From Rotaria sp. Silwood1 (Eukaryota > Rotifera > Eurotatoria > Philodinida > Philodinidae), in NCBI GenBank assembly GCA_905250075.1, contig CAJNOP010000417.1:65222-129221 (forward strand): a stretch of 64,000 bases of DNA, read 5' to 3'. Under the pieces are notes generated by a model, which was not told the origin of the DNA, made no database searches, and saw nothing but the letters and a program-made list of their open reading frames with translations. Position 1 is the stretch's first letter, and each line of letters opens with the position of its first letter. Shown piece by piece: positions 38,501-48,833 of this stretch. The position numbers and the translations under genes are program-made.

Positions 38501-40619
38501 AAATTTGCTATTGATTTTATTGTTAAACGTGCTAATTGATTAAATAATAAACTTGGTCGAATATTCATTCGTGAACATAATAACATTGGATAAATAAATG
38601 ATTGCTAGAACAAAAACCGATAAAGAAAAACAAAAAAATTTTTTTTTTTTCTTTAATGCCTTTGGAATATAAGTATCAGTAGGTACTAATCGTCGAATAA
38701 GTGAATCCATTGAATAATATAAATAATCAAGTGGTGGATCATCATCACTTGTTACTTGATTCGATGATGAATAATCAAATGTTGGTATTGGAGTAAATGT
38801 TGATGGAGTAGATATTGGAGGCTTGAAAAAACAAAAATTTATATAGATTAGATATTTATTGTACATTCAAATTATTAAATTAAATAACATGAACATTGTT
38901 GCAAAATGTTCTATAAGTAATAATCAGTAGGATCAATAGTTTTTAGTTTCGATCATCAAGTTGGTTATTGTTTCGCGTTTAGTAATACACATACACGAGT
39001 GAAAAATTTTAATTTCATTTTCTAATAGTATCAATACGCTCGAGACATGCTGAAGAACTCACTTTACTTCGAAATGTTCTTTTTCTTCAAGGTTAACTAT
39101 TGTTTTTGAAATTCACTAATATTTTGTCTCGATTCTGCAAGTTTTATATGTTCGACACTTCTGTTGTTTACAAAAAAAAAAGAAATTCATTTTATAATCA
39201 AAATTCTAAGAGCAAATATCGAAATGATCATTACTCGATAATTTTCATATAAATTTTGAGAATATGATATTTGAAGCATATTCGATATAACCAAAAAAAG
39301 GATATGACTTTCAGTGAAAAAGTATTGGTTCAGTTTCTAATCTCAACGAGATTGAGGACACTAGAAGTACAACAAATCTTGAATGGATTTGGTTTCAATC
39401 GAACGTGATTCTAACATTGTAGTCGTATTACATTGAAATCAAATCTCAACCTTCAAATCGAAACTATTTCATATCAATTTATAATACTTAGGATTTGTGA
39501 GTTTATCTTGTAAAGCCTCAATATATTTAGGTAATTTAAGATTAAATTCAATTTCAAGATTTTGGATTCCTCTAAGAGTCGTTTTGCTCATATCTATCTA
39601 TAAGATTTAAAAATGTTTCTCTTAATTAAACATAAATACGGAAATTTATATTTTTAAAACTGATGTCTTAAAAATCGAATAAATAACTCGATTCTGTAAA
39701 AGATTGATTTTGAGGACAATCGATTTTTCTTTGTAGTTTGATCGTAAAATAGTTCTATTCTGTATCAACATAAATGATGATATATTTATGACTATAATAT
39801 TCGATTTATATATGCGCAAAATCATTTCTTAGCGACATGACATCTCAAAATTAAAACACGTATGTCCTGAGATAATGAACTTTCCTCAAGTTAATTTTAA
39901 TATGTTAAATTACTCGAGATATTGTGAAAAAGTCAGTACTAGAAATCTTTGTTTGATGGAATAATCAATAAAAAAAAAAAACTTTTTACTTTGCATACAA
40001 ATGAAAAAAAATGCTCTTTTAAAACCGAATGAAAAGTACACAATCATCAAGATAATTAATTTTATCAGTAGATCTTTCTTTTGAATTTAATCTAATAAAT
40101 TACCTGAAATACAGTTGATTGTTCATTTGTTTTAGCTGCTGGTATAACTAAAAAGGTTGATTCTGTTTGACCATTTATTATGGCAGGTGTTGGTTGTCTA
40201 GATTGATTTGTTGATGATTCATTATTATAATCATATGAATTAGTTGTATTTGTTGATGTAGAATTTTGATGTTGATAAATTGGAACATTTGTTCGAACTT
40301 GAGCATGAATTCGATCATAATATTCTTTTGAAGATAAGTCACGATTTTCAAAATTATATACATTTAAATTAGTTGGTACTTGTTGTTGTATATTATTATT
40401 ATTATTATTATGTTGAACAAAACCATTTTCTAGTATTGATACTGGTTTAAATGTTCGTTCAGAATTAATATTATTATTTTTTGATGATAAATATGATTGA
40501 TGAATATGAATATTTGGTGTAAATGTAGAAGGATATTGATCATTATAAGATATTTGATTTGAACTATTACCAGTATAATAGCCGGTTGATAGATCATGAC
40601 TATATGTTGTACCATTCAT
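35519..40619 (-). CDS. RASGEF1-family guanine nucleotide exchange factor
   Basis: Homologue of vertebrate RASGEF1A/B/C, exchange factors for Rap2-type small GTPases. Twelve exons run from 40104-40619 to 35519-35595 and join in frame to 645 aa. The others are 38660-38821, 38494-38604, 38238-38423, 38103-38186, 37971-38036, 37580-37916, 36688-36728, 36396-36626, 36282-36341 and 35653-35719. Residues 1-172 are a low-complexity Asn/Ser/Gln extension that human relatives lack. The RasGEF N-terminal domain starts near LDYLYYSMDSLIRRLVP and includes SQWTRTFPYDFRN. The catalytic domain has FAQQLTHIELDRLKPVG, LEAYIQWFNRLTFFITTEI, GGLNMQPVRRLKRTW and KIVIPFTSIILQDVYYI. The C-terminus (CSFERNDVINYI, LMLASFECEPP) matches RASGEF1. 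The second intron begins GC instead of GT. An acceptor (TTCATAG) lies 6 bp before the ATG. Confidence 0.93.
39097..39591 (-). CDS. Candidate small nested gene in RASGEF1 intron 1
   Basis: Two possible exons (39488-39591 and 39097-39160) join in phase across a GT-AG intron to a 55-aa protein: MSKTTLRGIQNLEIEFNLKL... continuing to KLAESRQNISEFQKQ and a stop. A TCTTATAG acceptor lies just before the ATG, as for other genes here. The product would be short, charged and helical. I recognise no family. It may instead be chance, or an old exon remnant; the coding signal is short. Confidence 0.35.
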
Positions 40620-40882
40620 GATAAGCTATGAAAAAAAAACAGAAAGAAACAAATATAGTTAATTAATTAATTTTTTTTTTTTTGGTTTTTCATTTTGTAA
40701 AAACAAAACAATTATTTTCTATTGACACAAACAGAAAAACAAATTGATTTCATTCATTCAAAAACACAAATTATTCTGCGTTATTATCATATGAAATATA
40801 TATATATACACACAAAAAAAAAACAAAAAAAAATTACGATATTTAATTAAATGGACGGATATAAAAGAAAAAGAAATTGATA

Positions 40883-43487
40883 TCAATGATGTTTTGAGCG
40901 TTTTTCACTGACATTGGATGATTTCATATCTTGACTTGCTCCATTAATACTTGCAGTAGCACTTGTTTCTTCTGACCTATCTGAAGATATATCTTCAACA
41001 ATATGTTGTTGTTGATCAATAGTTGAACGATATGAATATTTTTTAATGATTGCATCATTACCATTAAGTAATGGTGCAAGTTTTTTTTTATAGAGATGTG
41101 TTTTAGGTGATGATAATTGTTTAACATTATTAGTAACATCTTCTAATGTTTTATTTGATATTGAAGATAATTCATCTGTATAAGATGATGTTGATTTAGC
41201 ACTATTAATTGGTTTTAAACGACCACTTGGTGGTCGCATAACATTTGATGATGATGATGATGATGGTAAACAATTAGTAAAATATGTATCTGATTGTTGT
41301 TTAATTCGAAATACTTTTTGACCAGCAACAGTTAAATCAAGTGTTGGTATTGATTCTGTTGAACTTGATTTAGAACTTGATTTAAGTCTATTTGATATTG
41401 ATAAATTTCCATTATTAGAATTAATATGATTTGATGGTGAATGTGAAAAATCTTTATTAACTGTTGTTTTACGAATTTTTTGTTTTGATTTATTTCTTGA
41501 TGATAATTGTTGTTGATCATCAAGAAAACGATAATCATCATACATTGAATTTTTATTTGTTTGTTGTTGAAAACGTTCATCATTATGACGTAATAAAAGA
41601 CGTGAATTAGATTTTTCATATTCTAATAAATAATCATCATTATCATCACTACCATGACCTGCAAGACTATTTGCATCACTTTGATCATCATCTTCTGAAT
41701 GTGTTGAATTTATAATAATATGATTATGATGTTTTTGAATATTAGATAAATTATTTAATTTTATTGAACTTTTTCGTGGTTTAATAGGTGGTGGATTTGT
41801 TGTTATTGTTGATGATGATAATGATCGATTAAAATCTTTTTCATTATTATTATTATCTTGTTGATTTGAATAATTTATTGTACGTGAATATTTTTCTATA
41901 GATAAATTTGGTGACGAATGAGTTTCTATTGGTAATGATTCATTTAAATGACGACGACTATTACGACGAATATATGTTGCATGACCATTACCAGGTGGTA
42001 TAGGTGTTACATCATAACCATTTATTTTTATTCTACTATTATTATTGAAACTAAGAGTTGTTGATGGTCGACTATTAATATTATTATTATTATTATTTGT
42101 TTTTTCACGCAAATAAACTTCAAAAACACTTCGACAAAAATAAAGACCACGATTTTGTGCATAATCTAAAGATGATATACCATGAATATCTAAACAAATA
42201 TATATTTATTTTAGTAAAATGAAAAAATAAAAAATTATTGTTGTTGTTTTATAATACCTTTAAGATGTGGATCAGCACCATGATCTAATAATTCTTTTAA
42301 TACACGTGCATGACCATGTTTTGTTGCTAAATGAAGTGGTGTTTGACGATATTTATCACCATCATGTATATATGAATAATTATTTGTTTGTTCAATCATT
42401 TGAAATATAAGACGACAAGCATGAACAGAACCTTGTTCAGCAGCAACATGTAAACAAGTTCGTCCATCATTATCACGTAATAATATTGATTCGGATGATA
42501 ATAAATATTTTAAACATTCTAATGGTTCTGTTTTTCTTGCACTATGATGTATCCATGTTCGACCATCATTATCTTTTTCTATTATATTATTCATATAATT
42601 AGATAATTCCTTTTGTTTTTTTAATATTATAAAAAGAAAACAAAAAAAACACCAAGAATTATTTTTTTTTTCGAAAAGACAAAAGAATGTCTTACTTTAA
42701 AATGTTCATAACGGTCAAGATGACACGCCCACATAGCTGGTGTCATACCATCAATATCTTTCATATGTATATCAGCATTATATTCAATTAATAATTTTAA
42801 ACAATCAATATTTTCTGCTAAAACTGCCCAATGTAATGGTGAACGTAAATGTACATCTTGTTTTTTAACATCAGCATTATTTTCTAATAAAATTTTTATT
42901 ATTTCAATATTTATATATTGTCCATTATCTGTATAACAAGCACGATGTAAACATGTTGAACCATCATTAGCTTGTATATTTATATTTATTATTGATTTAT
43001 ATTCATCTAATAAATAATTTAATATATTTATTTGTTGATATTGTACAGAATATGTTAATAAATCTCTTCCAAATGAATCAACACATTCAATTAAATCTGG
43101 TTCTATATTTAATAATTCTTTAACATATCGTAAATCACCTTCACGTACAGCAATAATTATTGGTGATAAATTAATAAAATTATTTAATGAATGTTTTGGT
43201 ATTATTTGTTTAACTTTATTTGATTCAACATCAATCCATGGCCATTGAAATTTATCGGGTGCTTCACGAAATGGTGTTAATGGACTTAAACCACGTTCAA
43301 TTGTCCATTGTAATGGTTTTTGTTCTTTATCACGTTTTTGTAATATTAAATAATATTGTTGTAAAAAATGAAGAGCATGTAAAAGTGTATCACGTAAACG
43401 TGAACTTGCTTCTTCATCAGGTAGTTTAAGTAAAAACTCGAGTATAGTTGATGATGTCTTTTGAAAATCTTTACGTTTAATAGCCAT
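40883..43487 (-). CDS. Ankyrin-repeat protein with long disordered tail
   Basis: Exons 42696-43487, 42258-42609 and 40883-42189 join in frame to 816 aa. Residues 1-100 form a helical N-terminus (ILEFLLKLPDEEASSRLRD) of unknown kind. About eight ankyrin repeats follow, with clear helix-turn-helix signatures such as DGSTCLHRACY, RSPLHWAVLAENIDCLKLLI, DGMTPAMWACHLDRYEHFK, DGRTCLHVAAEQGSVHACRL and RQTPLHLATKHGHARVLKEL. The last 400 residues are low-complexity, rich in Ser, Asn and Asp with many basic patches, and probably disordered. The ankyrin part binds partners, but I cannot name a specific orthologue. The start at 43487 is chosen because upstream codons code an unlikely hydrophobic leader. 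The stop lies 263 bp before the RASGEF1 start on the same strand. Confidence 0.88.
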
Positions 43488-44492
43488 TATGTAAATAACA
43501 ATATACCTATATATAGATTTTTCTACTTTAATACACACATCTGTAATATAAATATAAAAGCTTATCGACCGAAGCGACAAATAGTAACGTGAATAAACAA
43601 TAGGATTGATGATTATATTAACAAAAAAAAAGTGTCATAGAGAAAAAGAAAAAGAAAAAACCTCAATGATCTATAAAATTTTATTATCATAATTTTCATT
43701 TTTTTTTGTCGTTCTGTTACGAATTACTCTAGATGTTAAATTATACATCAAATTCTTTAATGTTATTATTAAGAATGTCGAGTAACATTGTATTTATTCT
43801 AATCAAGTATGTCTAGAAGAGTTTAAGATACATTAGATATAGACAATAAGAAGATAAAAAGAAAAAAAAAAAATGAAACATACATCTATACGAACGATCG
43901 ATGAACTTTCAAAGTTAATCAACGAACCGGTGATATGAGGTGGAGCATGTACACATATGCAATCATCGTTGGCATGTGAGTAGAACTGATTGTATTCATA
44001 AAAGACAAGCTATATTTTTATTTGATAAATTCATATTCTTTTTACCTGACGTCATTTTTGTTCAATCCCTCGAGAGACAGAGAGAGAGCGGGAGAAAACA
44101 ACGAAGTTGAAATATGAAACTTTTTCTTCTTTCTCTTACTCTTTTTTTTTCACGCACATATATATGTATATACACACAATTACTTGAGTGTCGTTATGAT
44201 GTAGGAGAGGCTACCTCTTCGTCACTTACTTCTTTAATGTTGAATGAAAATGTAGAGAGACAAAAAGAAAAAAAAAAGAAAAAGACAAGAGAACAATATT
44301 CAAAAAAAAAAATACCAACCGAAATTTCTCGTTCAATAAAGAGAATTTTCAAAAAAGAAAAAAAGGCAAGATAATTTTATTTAATCGAATTATACATGAC
44401 ACACACACACACATACAAAGAAAAAGCTAACAACTAATAGATTATATATATAAATAAATAAATTAAAAAAAAAAAAATATATATATTATGTT
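43488..44492. other. Intergenic DNA between MICU1 and the ankyrin gene
   Basis: About 1 kb containing the MICU1 3' flank and the likely promoter of the ankyrin gene. An AG-rich run (GAGACAGAGAGAGAGCGGGAG) near 44072-44092 and a CA-repeat near 44401 are the only notable features. The frame at 44114-44374 is not convincing. Confidence 0.45.
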
Positions 44493-47400
44493 TTATAAAT
44501 ATGTTTCTTTTGCACATGTTATCATTGTTGAAAATAATTTCATAAATGCTGTATCTTTTGGTCTTTGAAGTCCACGTTCTAAACGATTTTTCATTAATTG
44601 TATAAATTCAACATATGATAATAATTGATCTTCATTTTCATCAAATAATGTAAATACAACATCAATTAAATGTGAATCAAGTTCAATATGATTAACAATT
44701 TTAGCAACATGTGCAAATATTTGTTTATCTATTGCACCACCAGCTATATGATAAAATGTTAATGCTACATCAATATCATGAATATTACGAAGAAAATTAT
44801 GAAAATTTTCATAATCTTTAAATGATATTCCTATTGATTTTGTTTCATCATCAATTGGATAAGATTTTTTAACACGTTTTAACATTTTTTTAAAATGTTT
44901 ATCTGATAAACCTGAATATGCAAGTAAGGACATTGCAAAATCTAATTCAGTCATACGTGTTTTATCATTAGGACATTTTGTTGCACGATGAAATTCTAAT
45001 TGTAATATTTCATATTGTAATTGTTCATAAAATTGTAAAAATTTTTCAATTGTTAATAATTGATCAAGATTTTCACCAAAAAAATATTGATTAACAGTTG
45101 ATGTTTCTCGTAATATATTACCTGTTGTTGAATGATCACGATGTTTTTGTCCAATAGTTGTTTGTTCACGTATTAAATTTTTTAATTTAGTAAATTCATC
45201 AAAATCAAAATTTCCATTACCATCTAAATCAAACATTTGAAATGCTATTTGAAAACAACGTTTTGGTGTTGATAATAATGTAACAAGAAATATATAATCA
45301 CTAAATGTAATTAAACATTGTTTACCACCAATACGTTCAAATATTGATGTTTGATCAGAATTTAATTCCGAATAATATAAATGTGTATTTAAATGTTCAA
45401 GTTTTTCCCATGGATCAACACGAAAATCATAACGTTGAAATTTATCAAGTTCTAAACCATCGGGTTGTTTCAAACCTGTAGAACAAAAAAACAAAAAAAA
45501 ATTTTATTAAGATAAAATTTTTTTTTTGAAATATACCAGGTGTAATCGATCGAAGAAAATCATCTGGTGTCATACAAATAGTACCTTTAAATAGAATATT
45601 TTGTATATATATATGTATTTTTTTTAATGTAGATTTATAAAATTTACCATCAGGATTTTCATCGCTATAAACTTTTAATGTAGCAAAATATCGAAATATT
45701 TTATCGGGTGTTGAATAAGCTCGTATACGATTTTCATAAGCAATTTTTTTCTTATCACGAAATGAGATTTTTGTTTTTGTTTCTTTTGTTTCTGATTTTC
45801 GAGTTTTAGAAGTTTCCTAAAAAAAAAACAGAGTAAAAATCAAATCAAATCTCTTTTTCTTTTGTCATATCGTGATCAAGATAAAATATATTTTAATTAT
45901 TTTCTCTTTGAAAAAAAAAAAGAATAAATTATTTATAATATTCATTTATTTTAATTGAAGTATTATCACGGAAATTATGCATAAAACATAACTGTCTAGT
46001 TGGACTAATCAATCGCAGGCATTCTTTTTAAAATTATGTAATAATAAAATGGTATGTTTCCCGTAAGGTGAATGTGATGAACGGAAGTTCTTAGTTATTA
46101 TATAATGATTCTTTTCTTTTGTATTTAGAAAAGGAAATCAGAATAAAGTTTCATATATATATATAAATGTATGATGAATTGATCAAGTGAAGATAATCAC
46201 ATAAGAAGAGAAAATAAGCATTGTAAAGAATGAATATATTATCATTTTATAATCTAAGAATATGAAAATTAATGATGCTTGATTAGAATTAAACAAGCTA
46301 TATTGATCTTGAATCATTATAATGTAATATGTCATAGTAGATGGCAAACCATAGACAACTTACGAAGGAAGTATCTGATGTGTACACATTACTTTTCATA
46401 AGAAAAAAAGAAAGAGATTAGTAAGGAGTTATAACTAGAGGCGTAAGCCGAAGGGGTCAAACGGCGGCAGCGGTTTTAATGGTCAAATGTTTTTTCCATA
46501 GCGGTGGCGCCTACTAGACTTTATGTTTTCCTACACCGGAGGCTTTAATTATGAAAATTTTTTTCCATAGCGGCGGCTGCTGCTATACTTAATGTTTTTC
46601 TGCACCGACGGCGGCTTTGACAACCAAAAAAAATCAGAAGTTTTTGCTCCACAAAGACGAGAAAATGATCGATCGTATATGTATCGGTGGCGGCACATCA
46701 TACTATTATCAAAAATTTTCGTTCGTGGCGGCGGCGACGCAGTTGTACGGTTTACACCTGTAGTTACTGAAAACTAAGTATTCCGAAAAAAAAGAGTTCT
46801 TAATCTGAAACTTTGCGCCTATGAGCATGTCTGTCTCTTGAGAAAGGCATATTCGTTTTCATTGAAATTTTAACGACTATCGAATGACTACTAAATCTAC
46901 GGATAGGCAAAATTTTAGATGAAAATGCTTTATTTTTGTTCTTATATCTGATGAGTGAAAACGGAGGTGTAAAAAAAAAACATAATAAAAGAAAAAAAAG
47001 AAATAATATTATGAAATAGTTTTATTATAGAATTGAAAAGTTGAAAGTTTTACTTATCAAATTTCAAATACTAAATTAACTATTTCCTACAATAAAAAAC
47101 TCAAACTAGAAACCTCAGATAAATCTTTTTTGATTTTTTCTTCATTTGAATTATTATGATTTGTTTCAACTGCTGGTAAAATAGTTGCTGCTTTAACATT
47201 TGAAAATATATCTAAACGTTGTTGAGTTTCCATTGGATTAACATATGTATTCATTTCAGTCACTTGATTTGTATTAACCGGTTTTGTCCAACGATCTTCA
47301 AATTCTGTAACATTTCTACAAAAGAAAAACAAAAAAAAACATCGATAAAGATTTCCAATTCTTTGTATTAGAACTAAGTAAGAGATGATCGTTATAAGTT

Positions 47401-48712
47401 AGTCTTCCGATCGCTTTTCAAACTGTGATAGACGATCTAATTAGTTTTTTGTTACAATCATAGAAATGTATAGATGACCAACTGTTACTGAAATATGATC
47501 TAATCTTTCTCAGAATTCAATACCAATAGAAACAAAATAAAGTATTTAATAATTGCAAAAGAATTCTTCTCATCGCTTTTCAGCAGTGTCCGGTCACCAA
47601 AAAATTGACCCACATCGGACACTGATTCCCACTTTTATACAAAAAAAAAACCGCGCAGCCTAACTGCGGAAAAAAATCAAATTAACAACACAAGGCAATT
47701 TAGACAAATCGGTAATTTACAAATCAATACTACATAGAAATCAGAGATGTCCATCGCGGCTCAAAATCTGCCGCTGCTGTGTCGCGGCCAAAATCAAACA
47801 AAGCTGCCGCGCCGCTCCCGCGACGCGATGGCCTGCTAAAAGAAGCTACCGCGACGCGCCTTAAAAAAAACTTGCCGCTACCGCGCCGCTGCCGCGCTGG
47901 TATTCGAAAAAATGTTTTAATTTTCAAGACTTTGACTGGTTTGAAATAGAACTGATGCCGCTAATCGATCAGATTCGCTAAGTGTTACAGTATAGCATAC
48001 ATAAACATGCAGATTCTGTGCAAATTCATGAATTTTTGAAATTTTTTCCTAAAAAGCTGCCGCCGCCGCCGCGCCGCTGCCGCGACCGCAAAATGAAAAT
48101 CTCTCCCGCGCCGCGATAGTTTTTCGAAAAAATCTGCCGCTGCCGCGCCGCCACGGCGGCAGCGGCAGCGCCGCGATGGACATCTCTGATAGAAATAACT
48201 TCTTTCAAGTGTATTACTTTCATCATTAACATTTCAATAAGCTACTTCTAAACTTCACTCAACACTAATTTCACTGCATTAATTCTAGAATTTCGCCTTT
48301 GGTCAATGTCCTATTAGTAAAATTCGAGGATAAAAAATAAAGAAAAACTCTTAATTAATAATAATAAAATTACTAACGTTAAATAGAAAATAGCATAAGC
48401 TCCAATAATAATAAAAAAAAATTGCATATAATGTACAACATGATGTCCTGGTGGTCTAACATGTCTTCTATGTCCATAATTATTATAACCAAAACTAAAT
48501 TTTAATTTTCTTGTACGATATGATTGATTAATAATAATTGGTAAACGAACTTGAAGTAATGATTTTTCTTTTTCATTATTTAAATAATTATTATTTAAAC
48601 ATCGTATTAAATTTGATGATGTTAAAATATTTGTTTTTCTTAATAAAGATGATGAACATAAATGCCAAAAAAGATTATTTTGTTGTTGTTTTAAAATTCC
48701 AATAAAAATCAT
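44493..48712 (-). CDS. MICU1: MICU1, gatekeeper of the mitochondrial calcium uniporter
   Basis: Regulates the MCU channel from the intermembrane space by sensing calcium. Exons 48378-48712, 47114-47315, 45648-45816, 45537-45584 and 44493-45475 join in frame to 578 aa (human MICU1 476). The N-terminus is basic and fits a mitochondrial presequence; a membrane helix lies at about residues 95-112 ([14 protein letters not shown]). The diagnostic MICU1 block [20 protein letters not shown] is intact, followed by [15 protein letters not shown]-hand 1 (about 334-345) reads [12 protein letters not shown] with all ligand positions. EF-hand 2 (about 530-541) reads [12 protein letters not shown]: it keeps D1, N3, D5 and E12. 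The C-terminal helix [15 protein letters not shown] matches MICU1. Introns 1 and 2 are large because of MITEs. Only 121 bp separate its ATG from the LRRCC1 stop, and TTTGTAG directly precedes the ATG. Confidence 0.95.
46436..46762. mobile_element. MITE of the TAGAGGCGTAAGCCG family, in MICU1 intron 2
   Basis: Ends TAGAGGCGTAAGCCG and CGGTTTACACCTGTA are imperfect inverted repeats, with GC-rich CGGCGGC units between AT-rich spacers. A relative lies at 62512-62889. Flanks GTTATAAC and GTTACTGA agree only at the first four bases, so the target duplication is weak here. Confidence 0.75.
47584..47624. mobile_element. Micro-MITE, 41 bp (CAGTGTCCG family)
   Basis: Begins CAGTGTCCGGT and ends ATCGGACACTG. 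In reverse orientation the same ends and the inner CCAAAAATT motif are found at 61572-61624. Flanking 8-mers (CTTTTCAG, ATTCCCAC) do not match well, so the insertion is old or its flank is rearranged. Confidence 0.65.
47742..48188. mobile_element. GC-rich hAT MITE, copy 2, in MICU1 intron 1
   Basis: Ends CAGAGATGTCCATCGCGGC and GCCGCGATGGACATCTCTG with perfect 8-bp duplication ATAGAAAT (47734-47741, 48189-48196). Same GC-rich units as copy 1, but the central segment (about 47930-48030) is more diverged. Confidence 0.93.
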
Positions 48713-48833
48713 CTACAAAGAATATTCTACAAAGAACTTTTCCCACAAAAAAAAAAAGAAAATCGATACACACAGTGTAAAAAAAAAAAAAAAGAACGGA
48801 CGGAGAAAAAAGAAATTGAATATCAGACATAAA

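Noticed and set aside
47730..48232. Open frames rich in Arg and Ala
   Set aside because: These are translations of the GC-rich MITE units, not genes; the same applies near 50325-51008 and 63536-63824.
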